From positions 868,001-932,000 of the forward strand of contig JAAVTG010000586.1 of assembly GCA_011947345.1 (NCBI GenBank): 64,000 nt of DNA, given 5' to 3'. The stretch is from Phytophthora quininea (taxonomy: Eukaryota; Oomycota; Peronosporomycetes; Peronosporales; Peronosporaceae). The notes beneath the pieces were generated by a model. The model had not been told where the DNA came from, searched no databases, and saw only the letters and a list, made by a program, of their open reading frames with translations. The stretch's first letter is position 1. Each line of letters begins with the position of its first letter. Below are positions 29,769 through 41,430 of this stretch, piece after piece. The position numbers and the translations under genes are program-made.

Positions 29769-32677
29769 TCATGGCCTTGGCCCCAGCGCACAAAATACAG
29801 TTGTCGAGAGCATGAAGCGCGCACTTGGAAGTCCCCCATTCAAGGGTGGGAAGCCACCCTCGTTCACACGCAAAGGCGATGGCGTCGGATGGACAAGTAT
29901 TGGCGGTGCGGCGACAACAACCGGGAATGAAGCGCTAGTGTTGCCACTGCCTTTCATGCAGATAAAGCAGCGTAGCAGTTGATGCCTCTCACATGGTCCA
30001 TCTTGGGCCTTCCGAACTGCTTCACTGTTGGGAACGGGCTTCAAATTTGACGCTGCAGTGGTTTCGTTGGAGATCCCTGGGTTTTGGCGTAAGTTGCCCA
30101 TCGTCACAGTGCAAAGCATGCACCCAGCGAGACGGTGTCGCTGGCAAGCTGCCACTGCACGTCCAGGTTCTTTTCCGTTCGATAACATCGTCGAAGGTGA
30201 TTGTAAGGGTGCACCGGAATTCAAGGCGCCGACGCTAACACTCTTCAACAATTCTGGTTTGTGAGGAAGAGTAGTGCTGACGACTGTGCTTGGAGACTTG
30301 AACATGCTACCACTTTCTGGGCTAATTTGCTTTTGCGGGATAATGGCCGGAGTAGCTTTTGGCAGCAGCGAGTTCGCCCATTCCGAGTTATAACCTGAAA
30401 AGCTGGCATAAGACCAAGCGCTTTTTGGCTCAAAAGTTAGGCTTGAATCCGTGACAATACCCTTTTTGCCATCTTTATTTTCTGGCGCTTGAATCTCAGG
30501 TTTATCAGCCCACGACCTTCTCTGATATTCCTGAGTTTTGGCGCCGGGTACTTGCTGATACACTGTGCCAGTGGCGTCGTATTGATTGGTGCCACGGCCT
30601 TCCTTCCTTTCCACTACGACAGCTTTGTCGGTGAGAAACGTCTCGTTACTAGGCGGGACTGCATAGCGCTCCAGAACTTGCGTGTACGATCGAGGAGCAC
30701 TTGCATCGACATGACGTGTCCGTTTGAGGTTTGCTCGCGATTCAGATTTCGCCAAAGTTACGCCGTTTCTGCCAGCAACTGAAGGAGAGACGGGGCTCTG
30801 AAGTTGGACAACTGCTGTAACTTGTAAGTGCCCGTCGTCATTCCTGCAGTTGTTCGATTCAAGGTCCTTGATTCGGCTTTCAAGGGAGCGTATTTTCTTC
30901 ACGTCTTCTTCTCTCCACCTCTGGAAGACAGAGTTATCTCTCGAAAGCTTTCTGATCTCTTTCTCCTTCCCCTTGAGTTTCTCCTGGAAATCCCGTTGCA
31001 GTGACTGGAGCTCTTTCAAACGCGTTTCGTGCCGCCGTCGCTGTTCACTTTCAAGGCGTTCTCGCAGCTTGGCGATCTGTACTTTTGCCAATACCAACTC
31101 CGACGACCCATCTGCTACTTCATTCACGCGGATCGTTTGCATTATCGACCTCGCTCGGTCAGCAAACTGCAGCGTTCGAAGCGTCTCGTCGCTTGATTGC
31201 TGCGTGGCGTTGACAGTAGCTATCAGGCAAGATTGTGTGTTCCCGCCGAACGAGTCCTGGAGAACGCGTGTCAGCGTTGAATCTCGATACGGAATGTGCT
31301 TCCTCCCAACTTCAGTTAAAGCTGCGATACAGTTCCCTAGCGCCGACAGACTCGTGTTGATGTTTTTCAGTTCTTGTGAACGAGCATCCTCCATCTCCAC
31401 ATCAGTATTCCACTTTTCCGAGCCTGCCAAGTCCACCAAATTCAAGCGTGCTTTCCGAACAACAGGGCAAGCTTCATCATTCCTAGGACTTCGTGTCTCT
31501 ACATGCAGCTGTACGATGGCGTGGCTTCTACTACTTGCCATGTTTGCTTCTGTTTCACGAACACAGCGATTCGTATGGCCCTGGTAAATCATCCGCATGG
31601 CAGTCGGAAATGCAGTAATCTTTTCGTGAGATAAACCCTGGACCGAGACGGTCGTTGTCCCATCCAGCGCCGGCTGCTCACGAATCAAGAGAGGCTTTTG
31701 CCGCATCCTATCGGTAAGGAGATCGAACAAGCGGTCGTTGTAAATCTGGAGGAAGCTAAGCTGCACATCTACTTCGACACCCTTCTCTTTTAAGACGTCG
31801 ATTTTATCCAGCAGATAGCTCAATGCGCGGGGAACAATCCCCCAAGACGCTTTTACCGCTCTGGATGAGTTAATTGTGCCAAACTCGAGAGTGCTGTCAT
31901 CATAGCCCACTCCAAGATCATTGCCGAAAAGAGTGTGCGTTTTACCCGTGCCGGTTTGACCGTATGCAAACACGGTGGCATTGTACCCGTCCAAACAAGC
32001 CTGTACACTTGGCTCCACTGCTCCAAACACGTCTCCTTGTGTCGACGCTCCCATGAAGACACGATCAAATGTGCACTCCTTCACCGTCACACTCCCTTGA
32101 GTATTGGTCGCTTGTACGCACAAACTATTCCCTTCACTCCCACCACTAGTAACAACAACTTTCCCTTCAGATCCCAACAGTGGCCGAACACGAACCATGA
32201 CTTGAATCCTTCGGCGTATGCTGTTATTTGACTGACGCCCTTCGTCCGATAGCAGCAAGGGGTCCGTTGGCTGCTGCTTTCAGAGCCAGCAGGGGTCGAT
32301 AGGCGAGATGAACGATGGCTGTCCATCGGCGATACTTCTGGCAAAAGCGGTGCTTGAGCCTGCTCAATATCCCGTGAGGAGCGCACGCTCTCGATCGTAC
32401 TTTCATCACTGTGTGAGGACTGAGCGTCGCTATCTTCACTATCACTTGTACCCGTCGATTCTCCAACATCAGAAGCATTGCCATCGCTCGTGGCGTCAGA
32501 AAACGATTCCCATTCATCGTATTGGTGGATCTCCTCAGTGCTGCCAATAGTCTCCGTCGACGAAGCAGCGGTAGACGGCGCTGAGCTGTCGTATAGCTCG
32601 TCCTGGTCGTGAGAGATCTGCGTTGCTGCGGAATCTTCGTCGTCAGCTGCAGTCTCCAGTTCGTTCATGCTGTTCAT
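29769..32677 (-). CDS. Kinesin motor protein with N-terminal acidic region and C-terminal CxRH repeats
   Basis: Microtubule motor of about 969 aa. The start is placed at MNSMNELETAADDEDS (32677). A Ser/Asp/Glu-rich stretch precedes the motor. One base is missing near 32258 between GSESSSQ and LLLSDEGRQ; adding it makes 2910 nt. The motor domain (about residues 145-500) has IQVMVRVRP, P-loop YGQTGTGKTHT, switch I NMASSRSHAI and switch II LVDLAGSEKW, then the neck LRTLQFADRARSI. A coiled coil follows (LRERLESEQRRRHETRLKELQ ...). The tail is Ser/Pro-rich and holds two short elements of pattern C-x-R-H-x-L-x2-C-x2-C (near 30110-30150 and 29955-29990). An N-terminal motor implies plus-end movement in most families; the class is not assigned. 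Confidence 0.9.
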
Positions 32678-32853
32678 GCTGCGATCAAGCTGGAGCAACT
32701 CTCGGCTACACCAAATACGCAAATTGACGCTAATTATACCAGTCTACAGTTAGCCACAAGCAAACGCAAGTATTTTATCATTTACGGAACTTTCAGTCCT
32801 GCTCCTGCGAAGACAAAACAGATGAAGTGAGTAAAGAGGACGAAAAACCGTTG

Positions 32854-35800
32854 CTAGTGTCCACTACGTACCAGCAAACTCGAGCAATGCTCCTCGACAA
32901 TCGGATCAAAATCGTCAGGCTTCTTGGGCACTGGCAGATTTTCCCAAAACTCCATTTGGGCGACCATCATAACGTCTGCGTCGCCATCTTCCATGGGCTC
33001 ATCATCTCCTGAGGCTTCTTCGTTGAACTGTAGCGACTTCCGTCGAGAACTTCTCCGCGAATTGCGTGTGACGGCTACATCCGAGTCGCCACTGTCAGTG
33101 CGAAGGCGCTTTGAGCTTCTTTCCGGTGCTGTGGCTTCAGCAGCTCCGCGTTTTGACCCTGACCGACTAGACCGAGACGTACGCGGGCTGCTTCGAGGTC
33201 GCGTTTTGGAGCTTGCAACGCCAGGGGACGGCGGTCTTGGCCTTGGCACATCGCTCAGTTTTTCACCTGTCAGATCATGGTAGACCTCTTTCATCTGAGC
33301 AGTTGGACGTTTCTTTAGCACCACGTCGATGGATGCTTCCATCAGCGGGAGCTTGCACAGATTCAGCAGACGCTTGTGCTGACGGTCTCGCTGTCGAGTC
33401 ATTTCTAGCAGCATACGACCACGCTCGAGGGATCGCCGCAGGTCTAACAGCTGACTCATAATTTCTTGCGTGATCCACGTTTGGTGGTCTTCATCGAAAG
33501 CGGCGTCAATGGGAGGATGCGCTTCGCAATAAAACTTCCAGTCGGTACGGTTTGAGCGAGCACAATAGAACTTCTTCTTGGCAGCACAAATGGGGTGGAA
33601 TCGGTGGCTGCATTGAGCACAATTTGCCAACATGCCTCCCTTTTGAAGCAAAGATCACACGTTCCGTCCGCCTTCCGCGTTGCGATGTAGTACGCGCACA
33701 ACATATGATGCCTCTTGACTGTTTTCGCTTTTTGCCACTTGCTGCAGTACACGTGGATCCACTTGTTGGGTACAGGAGCAGTGGACGCTCCATTGTTTAC
33801 ATGAAGCGGTGGCTGATTCTTTTGGCGCGACTGAGCAGTTGAGTTTTGTTGTCGCCGCTGCGTGTCCTGATAACGCTCTAGCCAAAGTTGTTGCCCTCCA
33901 CCGGGTGCCGCTCGGATCGCGTTGGTCACCGCAGTTGACCCTGGAAGCGCTTGCATAGCTGGTGGGCGGGACGTTGCTGGTTGACTTGTTGCGGATGGAT
34001 CGATACAAGGCATTAAATAGTCAGTGGCTTTTGCACACACAACACACTGCGGCATCTCCTTCCCACCCGTCTGGGTGCATCGCTCGCAAATCCAGTTGCT
34101 TCTAAATATCGAGGTGGACGAACCAATGTCGGAAATGCAGCATTCCGGATGAATGTAGACGTTGCAGTATTGGCATCGTATCATGAACTGCCTTCGATGC
34201 AGCAAGTTTACATCCGTTAGTTCTCCGACAATTGGTGCGCAATACTCGAAGCAAGCCGAGCACACCGTCATATCGGTCCAATCCATTGCACGGGGTCTTT
34301 TTCCGCAGCCATTATCTTGCTCTCAGCCGACATGACGGCTTGTACAATCGACCCAGACAGTAATGACGATCCAGAATCCTCTTCTCTCTTCCCACCCTTA
34401 CTGAAGTTAGACTTGTTCCGAATAACGAAGAACGAGTCAATCCTGAAGTGAGCTCGGCGACGCCGCTGCGCAAGCTGCTCAGACGCAGGATAGTTGTCTG
34501 GCAAGTGGCTTGCACAGAGCATTTCAAACTTTAAGCCAGCCCCACCACCAGCGTACATGTACCCCTTGTCGCCCAGCGAAGCCGTCATTGGCAGGCCTTC
34601 ATACCAAGCGCACAGTGGGTGAAAAGACGTCGTACATCCAGCATGACAGCACTGGATTGTGCGACCACAGGCCACTCTGCAGTGAACACAAAGACTACCC
34701 AACTCCAATGCTGGAGCTTCAGGATGAACGGCATTATCAACTGGCTTTTGAGATGCTTGCTGACTGTTGGACGCTTGAGCAATGCGAGCTTTGACCTCGC
34801 TCACCGTGTCGACAAACCGAACTTGGTTGTTGTTCCCCACCAAACTGATCTCAGAAAGGTCATAAAGATTGCCGATCCATACTTTGGGGCACCACAACGC
34901 ACAAACAATGTGTACCCACTTACCGTCAACGGTGCGTTTGAACGCGCCGTCACCCAACGAGCACAGCTGGCAAAACACATCGGTCGCTGGGTCTATTCCT
35001 TCTCGTGCGGCACGGCAACGATCACAAATAAACTCACTACTCGGGACCTTTGCCATTCCATAGCAGCGTTGGTGGACTGCTAGCTCGCAGCGATCACAGA
35101 AAATGATCGGGTTCGTCTCGGGAGACTGCCCGTCAAAGCACACCACACAGGTTCCATCGTCAAGCGAGTCGTCCTCATCTTCCGTCGATCCCGAGTCCTG
35201 CTCCTCCGTTTCTCGGTCTGGCTCGTCGCGGCATTCGATCTTGTATCCCGTCACCAAACTCGTGCACAGTCGCTTCCACGACGAGAACTCTTTATAATAC
35301 ATTTCTGTTGTTTGCGCAGTAACCTGGAGCTGCTTCTCCTTGATCTCTTTCGCTTGCAGCCTTTTAATCACATTCCGAAGCCGATATCGGTTCTGCTCCA
35401 TGGTGTCCTTCAAGTGTTCCATGAGCAGGTTGATCGCTGGTGTAAATTCATCCACCGGGAGAACAGCCCCAGGAGCGTTTCCAGTGTCCACCGTAAATTG
35501 TAAATCAGCCAGGGAAGGCTCAATCTGGTCGCACGCGTCAAGAGAAATGAGAAGCTGGTCGTCCTGAGCCAAAGGGACCTTATTGGTCTGCATCTCAAAG
35601 CCAATTACTGTGGACATTGCGTCGTGGTTGAAGCTGCTGAAGAAGGCGCCGTCGTCAGCGCTTGTATGGTTTGTGGTAGCGCCGTTCCGTGCAACCCGCA
35701 TCGAGTACTTACAGTCCGCTGCAGCGTTGTTGCCGCTCTTAAACAGCACTCGAATGTCTGTTTGCGCGTCTTCTGGCACTGTAGTATAGATCTGCTCTGT

Positions 35801-37302
35801 CGACGTGGTGGTGACTGGTTCGGGAGGTGCTGCGGTCGATGTGATTTCTATCATTGGTTGTGAAAGCGAATCGCTAAGACACCGACAGTGGCTTGACCGC
35901 ATTAAGAAATCGCATCGGTGCGTTATTTTCTGTAGAGAAAGCGGAGGATTCGGGCCTTCAGGATTTCGTTCCAACCGGAATGTGTCTCGACAGTGAATAT
36001 CGGTCGGCTGCAGATGCCGCCTTCGCGTCGACTTGACGAGATCTTCCAGCTTCACTCCACACAGACTTTTAAACAATTGCTCCGCACGTTTCTTCTCGAG
36101 AACCTTGCTGCTGAAAAAATAGGTCTCCATCAAATTCCAAAAGTACGTCGAGTCCATCGGAGCTCCGCTGTTTTGTCCTGGCCACGAGGCAAAGAGTACA
36201 TCGGACAGATCTTCTGCGACTTCCTGGGCGCCACCACTGCCAAAAGGACGCGGAGACATCATGCGATTCTGGCCCGCATACCGACTTTTCGGACAACTGT
36301 TCTTCTGGTGGCCCATCATCAGCGTCTCACGGATCGATTCTCCGCAATCCGGACACTCCCGCATCGGCGTCTTGTTGCGCTTATATTTTCCATTCTTTGT
36401 GCCGTTCGCCGCGCTTCCGTCTCCAGCTTTCTTCCTGCTCCGGTTCTTGCCGTTTTTACTGGGCGACCGCTGGTTGCCTCCTCTGTACGAAATCGGCGTC
36501 GGGGTCACCCCTGACGCCGCGACTTCCTTCTTCCTCTTCTCGGCATCTTTTCTAGCCATCCAGCCCAGTAGACACGTCGTCTCATGGGCATTTCTTGCTG
36601 CAGGACTCACTTTACTATTCCCTCCACAAAACCTGCATCTCCCATGGGCCTCAGGGTGGTCCTCGATGTATTTCATCACGTCCGCTCGCAGTCTCCAGGA
36701 ATTCTCGACCATTTCGTATCTCTTGGTCGTCACGTCGCTCAAGTGGGTCTTGCAGTGGTACACCTGCTGATTGTCACTGTTGTAACCTGTGAAGACCAAA
36801 GTTGAAGGCGCTCGGAAGGCACAGACAGTATGGAAAGCTTTGGCGCAGCGGCCGCTGACGCACTGGATGCAGCCGCCTCTCAGGCCGCAGAGGGTGCAGC
36901 GCAGCGTGCTGCGACTGCGGTCCAATAGAGAGATGTCCACGACCTCGTCCATGGCGCCTGTGAGGTTGTGGAAGAGCTCGGGCACCCAGTTGATGCACAG
37001 GACATGGGCCCAGACGTCCTTCTGGTTGGTCAGTCGCAGTGGGCCGCCCACAATGGGGCACACCGCGCAGTGCGGGGCCAGTGGGGGCCTGGGCGTCTGC
37101 CGCATGTACCCGCAGGGCTGGCAGCGCCAGGTCTTGGCGTCGATGTTGCTGACGCTCACTCCGTAGCACTTGATGTGGACGCGCAGGCCGCAGTCCTCGC
37201 AGGTGACCAGGAGGCTGTTGAAGGCGTCCACTTCCATGCAGATGCAGCACGGCGAGGGGAGGGCACGGCCGCGTCCAGCGCGAGCGTCGTCAGTGTCTCC
37301 AT
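32854..37302 (-). CDS. Large multi-PHD / extended-PHD chromatin reader
   Basis: Nuclear protein of about 1483 aa that probably reads histone tails. True start: ATG 37302 (METLTTLALDAAVPSP). One C missing near 37250 separates it from the first PHD finger, whose CCIC pair would otherwise be lost. In order: PHD (CCIC, CEDCGLRVHIKCYG, WRCQPC); extended PHD (HCAVCPIVGGPL ... CAKAFHTVCAFRA); two C2HC-type elements (CRFCGG, CPDCGESI ... GHQKNSCP); a long linker; a second PHD (CVVCFDGQSPETNPIIFCDRCELAVHQRCYG); a second extended PHD (FCQLCSLGDGAFKRT ... FHPLCAWYEG); then a third PHD/extended PHD set (CSACFEYC, CQYCNVYIHPECC, CAQCSHRFHPICA). It ends with a Ser/Arg-rich, basic then acidic tail. Breaks near 34280 (one C) and 33655 (one T) are single missing bases. 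The PHD-Zn knuckle-ePHD order recalls BRPF/JADE proteins. Confidence 0.85.
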
Positions 37303-37317
37303 GATCGCCGACTGAGG

Positions 37318-37361
37318 GTTTAACCGATTCGCCGATGAGGTTTAACCGAGGGTTTAACCGA
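37318..37361. repeat. Three copies of GGTTTAACCGA before the PHD gene
   Basis: The 11-base unit occurs at 37318-37328, 37339-37349 and 37351-37361, only 16-59 bases upstream of the PHD-protein start. On the coding strand it reads TCGGTTAAACC. It may be a local tandem duplication or a regulatory site; related TTTAAC words occur upstream of the coiled-coil gene near 3190-3245. Confidence 0.5.
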
Positions 37362-37599
37362 TTTTCTGGCCACTGGAAGAATTACTGTTATGGCAGCAGC
37401 ATATATGATTAATTACTGTTGTAGCACGTAGTTTAGAGAACTTCTATTCGGATGCACCATTCATTCGGACGGGCGGCAATGATTGCACACCGCGGGGTGT
37501 TTTGATAGAGCTTCAATTCGGATGCCTCAAAAGTACCCGAAATATGGTACGTGTTAGTAAATTCCTAAAGTCATAATCTGATAGCTAAAGGCTCGAGTG

Positions 37600-38420
37600 G
37601 ATGGCGTCGGGAAGGTACCATTCAGGCGGGGCAATGCACAGTTCTTCTCGGTCGTCACTTTCGCCCAGAAGAATATCTGGTATCGTTGGCGCCACTTGTC
37701 CATGCTCACCGCGCCGTTAAGCAGGTCTCCGAGAGGGAAGTGCAGCCTTTCCATGTCGAATGCTGCCGTTGCTACAAGTCCCACAGAGCTGGAAGGCAGC
37801 CGCAATTTCGTCTCTTGTTTTGCTTGCCCTCCAATGTAGCACCCAATCCACTACGAGCTTTTAGCTAGGGACTTTTGGGTTGCCCGCCTGAGTATGTAGT
37901 GATGGGTCTTGAAGAGCTTGGCCGATATACGCACCATACTTGTCTCGGTAGTGTGCTTGGAAGCTTCGGTTCACTGTCACGTCGAGAGGCTGGCACAAGT
38001 TGGTATAGTTAGGAGGTACGAGCAGCATGAACACCTTTCGCTACGTAAACGCTCTCACAACCAGCTTCACGTGCGCCGAGTAGGAGTCAATGATATATTA
38101 ACTGTCTGGCGATAAAACTGCCGCAAATAATTTCTTTCGCATGCCCAAGCAAAATGCCGTCACTCCACATACGCGTGCTATTGACATCCACCATGATGCC
38201 TGGCGGGCACGCCGGTTTATTCTTCAACTTCGAGAACAGTATGTGCGGCCGCAAGACCTGACCGTCACCAGTGGTCACAAACGTTGCTGTAAAACGCCTA
38301 TGACTTGAGCCTCCTTTTTCGCAGCAGTACCTCTCGCGATATGGTCTACCTCAGCCCGGCTTCAAAATAGCGAGGTATCTGATCCATGGTGATATACTCG
38401 CCGTAAGGAGCAGTTGCAGT
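37600..38420 (-). mobile_element. DDE_1 (pogo/jerky-type) transposase relic
   Basis: Reading the minus strand from about 38400 down, pieces of a DDE_1 superfamily endonuclease appear in order: MDQIPRYFEAGL, like the family's N-M-D-Q-T-P aspartate motif; TFVTTGDGQVLRPHILFSKLKNK; IDSYSAHVKLVV, the second aspartate; and [20 protein letters not shown] with [11 protein letters not shown], the QPLD block. Near 37800-37700 there is a W-V-L-H-W plus FQLCGT helical region typical of the end of the domain. Stops and frame changes interrupt it, and no terminal inverted repeats were found. Inactive. Confidence 0.65.
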
Positions 38421-38449
38421 AGTCTACAGTAGTACAGCTTTTGAGTCGG

Positions 38450-39030
38450 CTTAACAGATCACGTAGAGTTAGTTATTATACTAACGGTTCGTATGCAATA
38501 AATCGTGTACGTTTGAAATATCCCTACTTGTCGGCGGTCTTCTTGTCTTTTCAGCGTCAAACATGTCATTCTGTGTTTGCTTCAGCGTCAGTATTTGCAA
38601 GAAAAACGCTTAGTATTATTTTGCTAGCCCCTGATACTTGTACAAACCTCCACTTTCCTGCTCTTGATACAGCTGTAGGTGACGCAGTCTTGGAAGTCCA
38701 CTATAGTGGGCTGACACGATGCGCTTGTTAAAGTTTCGGGATGTGGAATATATTATGGAAGTCGCGATTCTACTGGTCGATATTGCGGCGTGGATTGGTG
38801 AAGGATGAGACTGTTGTTGGGTTGCAAGTAGTTGGACATCGGGTGGTATGGACTGGGAAGTGCTGAATGCACTCTGTCCCGGGCCTGGCGACCCTTGGGC
38901 AAGCTACCACGACCAATTTGTATGTGAACAAACGTCTATCGTGAACATATCCAGTAGCGTCTTGCCGTGAGCCCGACAATGTCCCCAACGGAGCTACAGC
39001 CCAATACACCCAGAGTCTAATCCTGAGATC
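38450..39030. other. Intergenic, no gene seen
   Basis: AT-rich, short open frames, no motif recognised on either strand. Confidence 0.35.
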
Positions 39031-39039
39031 TTACGCGAT

Positions 39040-40400
39040 CCCGAGCCTCAGTCGATTATTCCTGAGATTCGGCCCGATAATCCCGAGATTCCCGATTTCC
39101 AGAAATGGTGTTCCATATGGTGTTAAGTCCCGATGACGAAAAACTCTGGAGTCCAGGATGCCCGATCCCGGATTTCCGGATCTCTAAGATTCCGAGTTTC
39201 CGAGTTGACATTGGGAACCTGGATATACGATTCCAAGTACCGTGGCACAGGTGAAACTCTGAGAAGTCGACTTTACTTTTCTGAGTTTCCGAGCTCCTGG
39301 ATTGCCACTGCGAAGGGTCGCCCGAGATCTTTTGAGATCTTTGCCGAAGGGTCACCTGCCACCAAGGGTCGTTTGGGATCTTTGTTCGAAAGGGCACCGC
39401 TGCCAAAGGTCGTAAAGTGAGTGGCTGGCGACGCGCCGTGCCAGAAGTCATACAAAGACCAAGTACAAGAAATCCACCATGCAGAGAATTAGGTACAAGA
39501 TACTGCTAGAAGTGCGATGTTTTAACGTTAATCAGAGTTCTATTTGCCTGGAAAAGCACAAGTCGCCGCGGTCTTCGTGTCTTCGGTCGCCTTCACTGCT
39601 CCTCCGTACAAGACGCCACATCGACGCGCCCGACATTGGAGCGTGCGTGGGTCAAGGTCGTCTATAGCTGCGGACCAAGCATCACTGACGGCAGCCTCCG
39701 CTCGCCGCCCGTGGAACTCCACCCGTGTCAAGTTTGGTTGGGTGGGGGTCCTGGGCGTGCAGCGTCGAGGAGCAGATCCTCCCACTCATTTCGTGTGTTA
39801 GTTGGGTGGGAGATCTTGCTCTCGCTCATTTCATATTCCTGAGTTTCCGGATTCCCGGTTCTGCGGTCGGAGTCCCGAAGCCTGAGTGAAGACTGCTGTG
39901 TGAAGCGCGGTACAAGTGTGAACCTGCAAGTGGATTGCCCCTGTTAAAGGGTGGTGCGCGTAACGTCGGGCGCTCGGAGTTTGTCGGTTCTCTGAGTGTA
40001 GGCCCAACTGATATCGACTGAGGCCCTCTCCTCGGCCTTAAAGAACAAGGAGCTGCATATAAGTCAAGTGGAACTCTGAATTTTGTTATTACTACTGTGT
40101 TTCTATTGGAATTGCACGTGGATCTCCGACTTTCTGGATATTGGAGTCCGGATTCCCGAGTTGCTGAGTTTCCGAGTTCCTGGATCTTCGACCTGGGCGT
40201 CTCTCGGAGCTTGCTAGGCTTCTGGATTTCTGGGTTTACGTCGGTCCAAGTAGCTCAAGTACATAACCTTCCCCAACAGTCGACGGCGGTGGACGGTGCC
40301 CCGAGGTTAATCGAACCTCTAGGGATTGCACTAGGTACACGCCAACCCGGAACTCTTCCCGGGATCCTGAGTTTCTGGATTCCTAAAGGACAAGGACGTA
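39040..40400. repeat. Region with recurrent CTGAGTTTCYGRNTTCC-like words
   Basis: Close variants of CTGAGTTTCCGAG or GAGTTTCCGGATTCC occur near 39193, 39281, 39839, 40164 and 40367, usually flanked by GGATTCCCGAG, CTGGATTTC or AGTCCCGA words. A separate local duplication of AAGGGTCGCCCGAGATCTTT / AAGGGTCGTTTGGGATCTTT is at about 39313-39390. No gene is supported here. The pattern looks like a diverged minisatellite or simple-repeat-rich element. Confidence 0.45.
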
Positions 40401-40476
40401 CAGGCATCCCAATGTATACATCAGCAACGCCAAAGTTCGAAGCAAAAACATGGTTGTCATGTGAGTTTTTTCCCCT

Positions 40477-41012
40477 TCAAAATTCTATAATTATGTACCG
40501 AAATCGCAAATAATGCAGCAGGTTTAAGCTTGCTTTTCCTGGCGAGCTAGCACCGTAAAATAACTCGAACGCCATGAGTACGTAGATGTCGCAGTTATAT
40601 GAGTCGAGCTGGGTTCCCAATGCCGATTGAAATGTCACGACTTGGTAGCGTTGCTTTGCCGGAGGCAACAGGGGGTAGAGTAGCTGCAACCGCTCGAACG
40701 GTCTCTTTAATTATCGACTCCATTGGATCATACGCATATACATTGGGCTCAGCAATGTTAACCATCACACTGCACAAAATTACAATATATGGGTAGGATA
40801 ACACGCTCTGTTGACAACCCTTTGAGCATCTCGGCGAGTTTCTTCGTGTTGGCGCTGATAGAACTATCAATAAACACCAATAAGCCGGTTGGAAGGACAT
40901 AAATAACGTCTGAACGAAATCTAAACAACTTCTCCAGCACCACTCCTATGCTGGAGTCGCGTAGTGGTGTTTTACCAGCAATACCCAGATTTTCAATTTG
41001 TTCAAACGGCAT
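40477..41012 (-). mobile_element. ULP1-like (C48) cysteine protease relic of a transposon
   Basis: From 41012 down the minus strand reads MPFEQIENLGIAGKTPLRD, VIYVLPTGLLVFIDSSISAN and ILPIYCNFVQCDG. Then, in other frames, come NVYAYDPMESIIKETVRAVAATL and QLDSYNCDIYVLMAFELFYGAS, followed by LLHYLRFRYI. The layout (strand before the His, YDPM aspartate region, Q-x-DSYNC-x-IYVL cysteine block) is that of SUMO-protease-like C48 domains that oomycete MULE-type elements often carry. The His-Trp pair falls at a frame break. Relic, likely inactive. Confidence 0.6.
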
Positions 41013-41077
41013 TCAAATGAAAGATATCAATACACCTATCATCTGCTTGGGCCCCAAGCCAGCATGAATCCAATGAG

Positions 41078-41317
41078 ATGAAGTCGAAAGTTGTTGCCCA
41101 GTGGGCCGAGACATCTGAGTTGAAGACGCTCACTGCCTATTTTAAGAGTGTGTGGTTGTGTGCTACTTTCTGGCGGTGGCAGGTGTTTCACACCCTACTA
41201 GGTTGCGCTGTCACCAACAAACCGGTGGATCAATACAACGCAAATGCATTCTTAACTATTGCTCAAGCCGGACGAGGGTTACACGAATACTGGGATACTG
41301 AATTTCCTTTGTCTTAG
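41078..41317 (+). mobile_element. MULE transposase C-terminal relic
   Basis: A single 79-codon frame contains QWAETSELKTLTAYFKSVWL and FHTLLGCAVTNKPVDQYNAN. The W-x(n)-F-x2-W ... T-N-x-P-x-x-Q-Y-N pattern is the conserved block after the catalytic core of MULE/FAR1 transposases (typically TTNNPLEQYN). Nothing of the DDE core is seen. Its strand is opposite to the ULP1 relic, so the two may come from different insertions. Confidence 0.55.
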
Positions 41318-41430
41318 CCCTCCCCTCGTGAACAATAGAAGGGACATCAGGATGAGTGTGTCAAGGCGAGAAACGTAGTAATAGCGCACTTTTGGCTCCT
41401 CAAAATCACTGGACAGCAGCCATTGCCAAT

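Noticed and set aside
37318..37361. Interstitial telomere array
   Set aside because: The unit GGTTTAACCGA has only a GGTTTA core and is not a run of TTTAGGG repeats.
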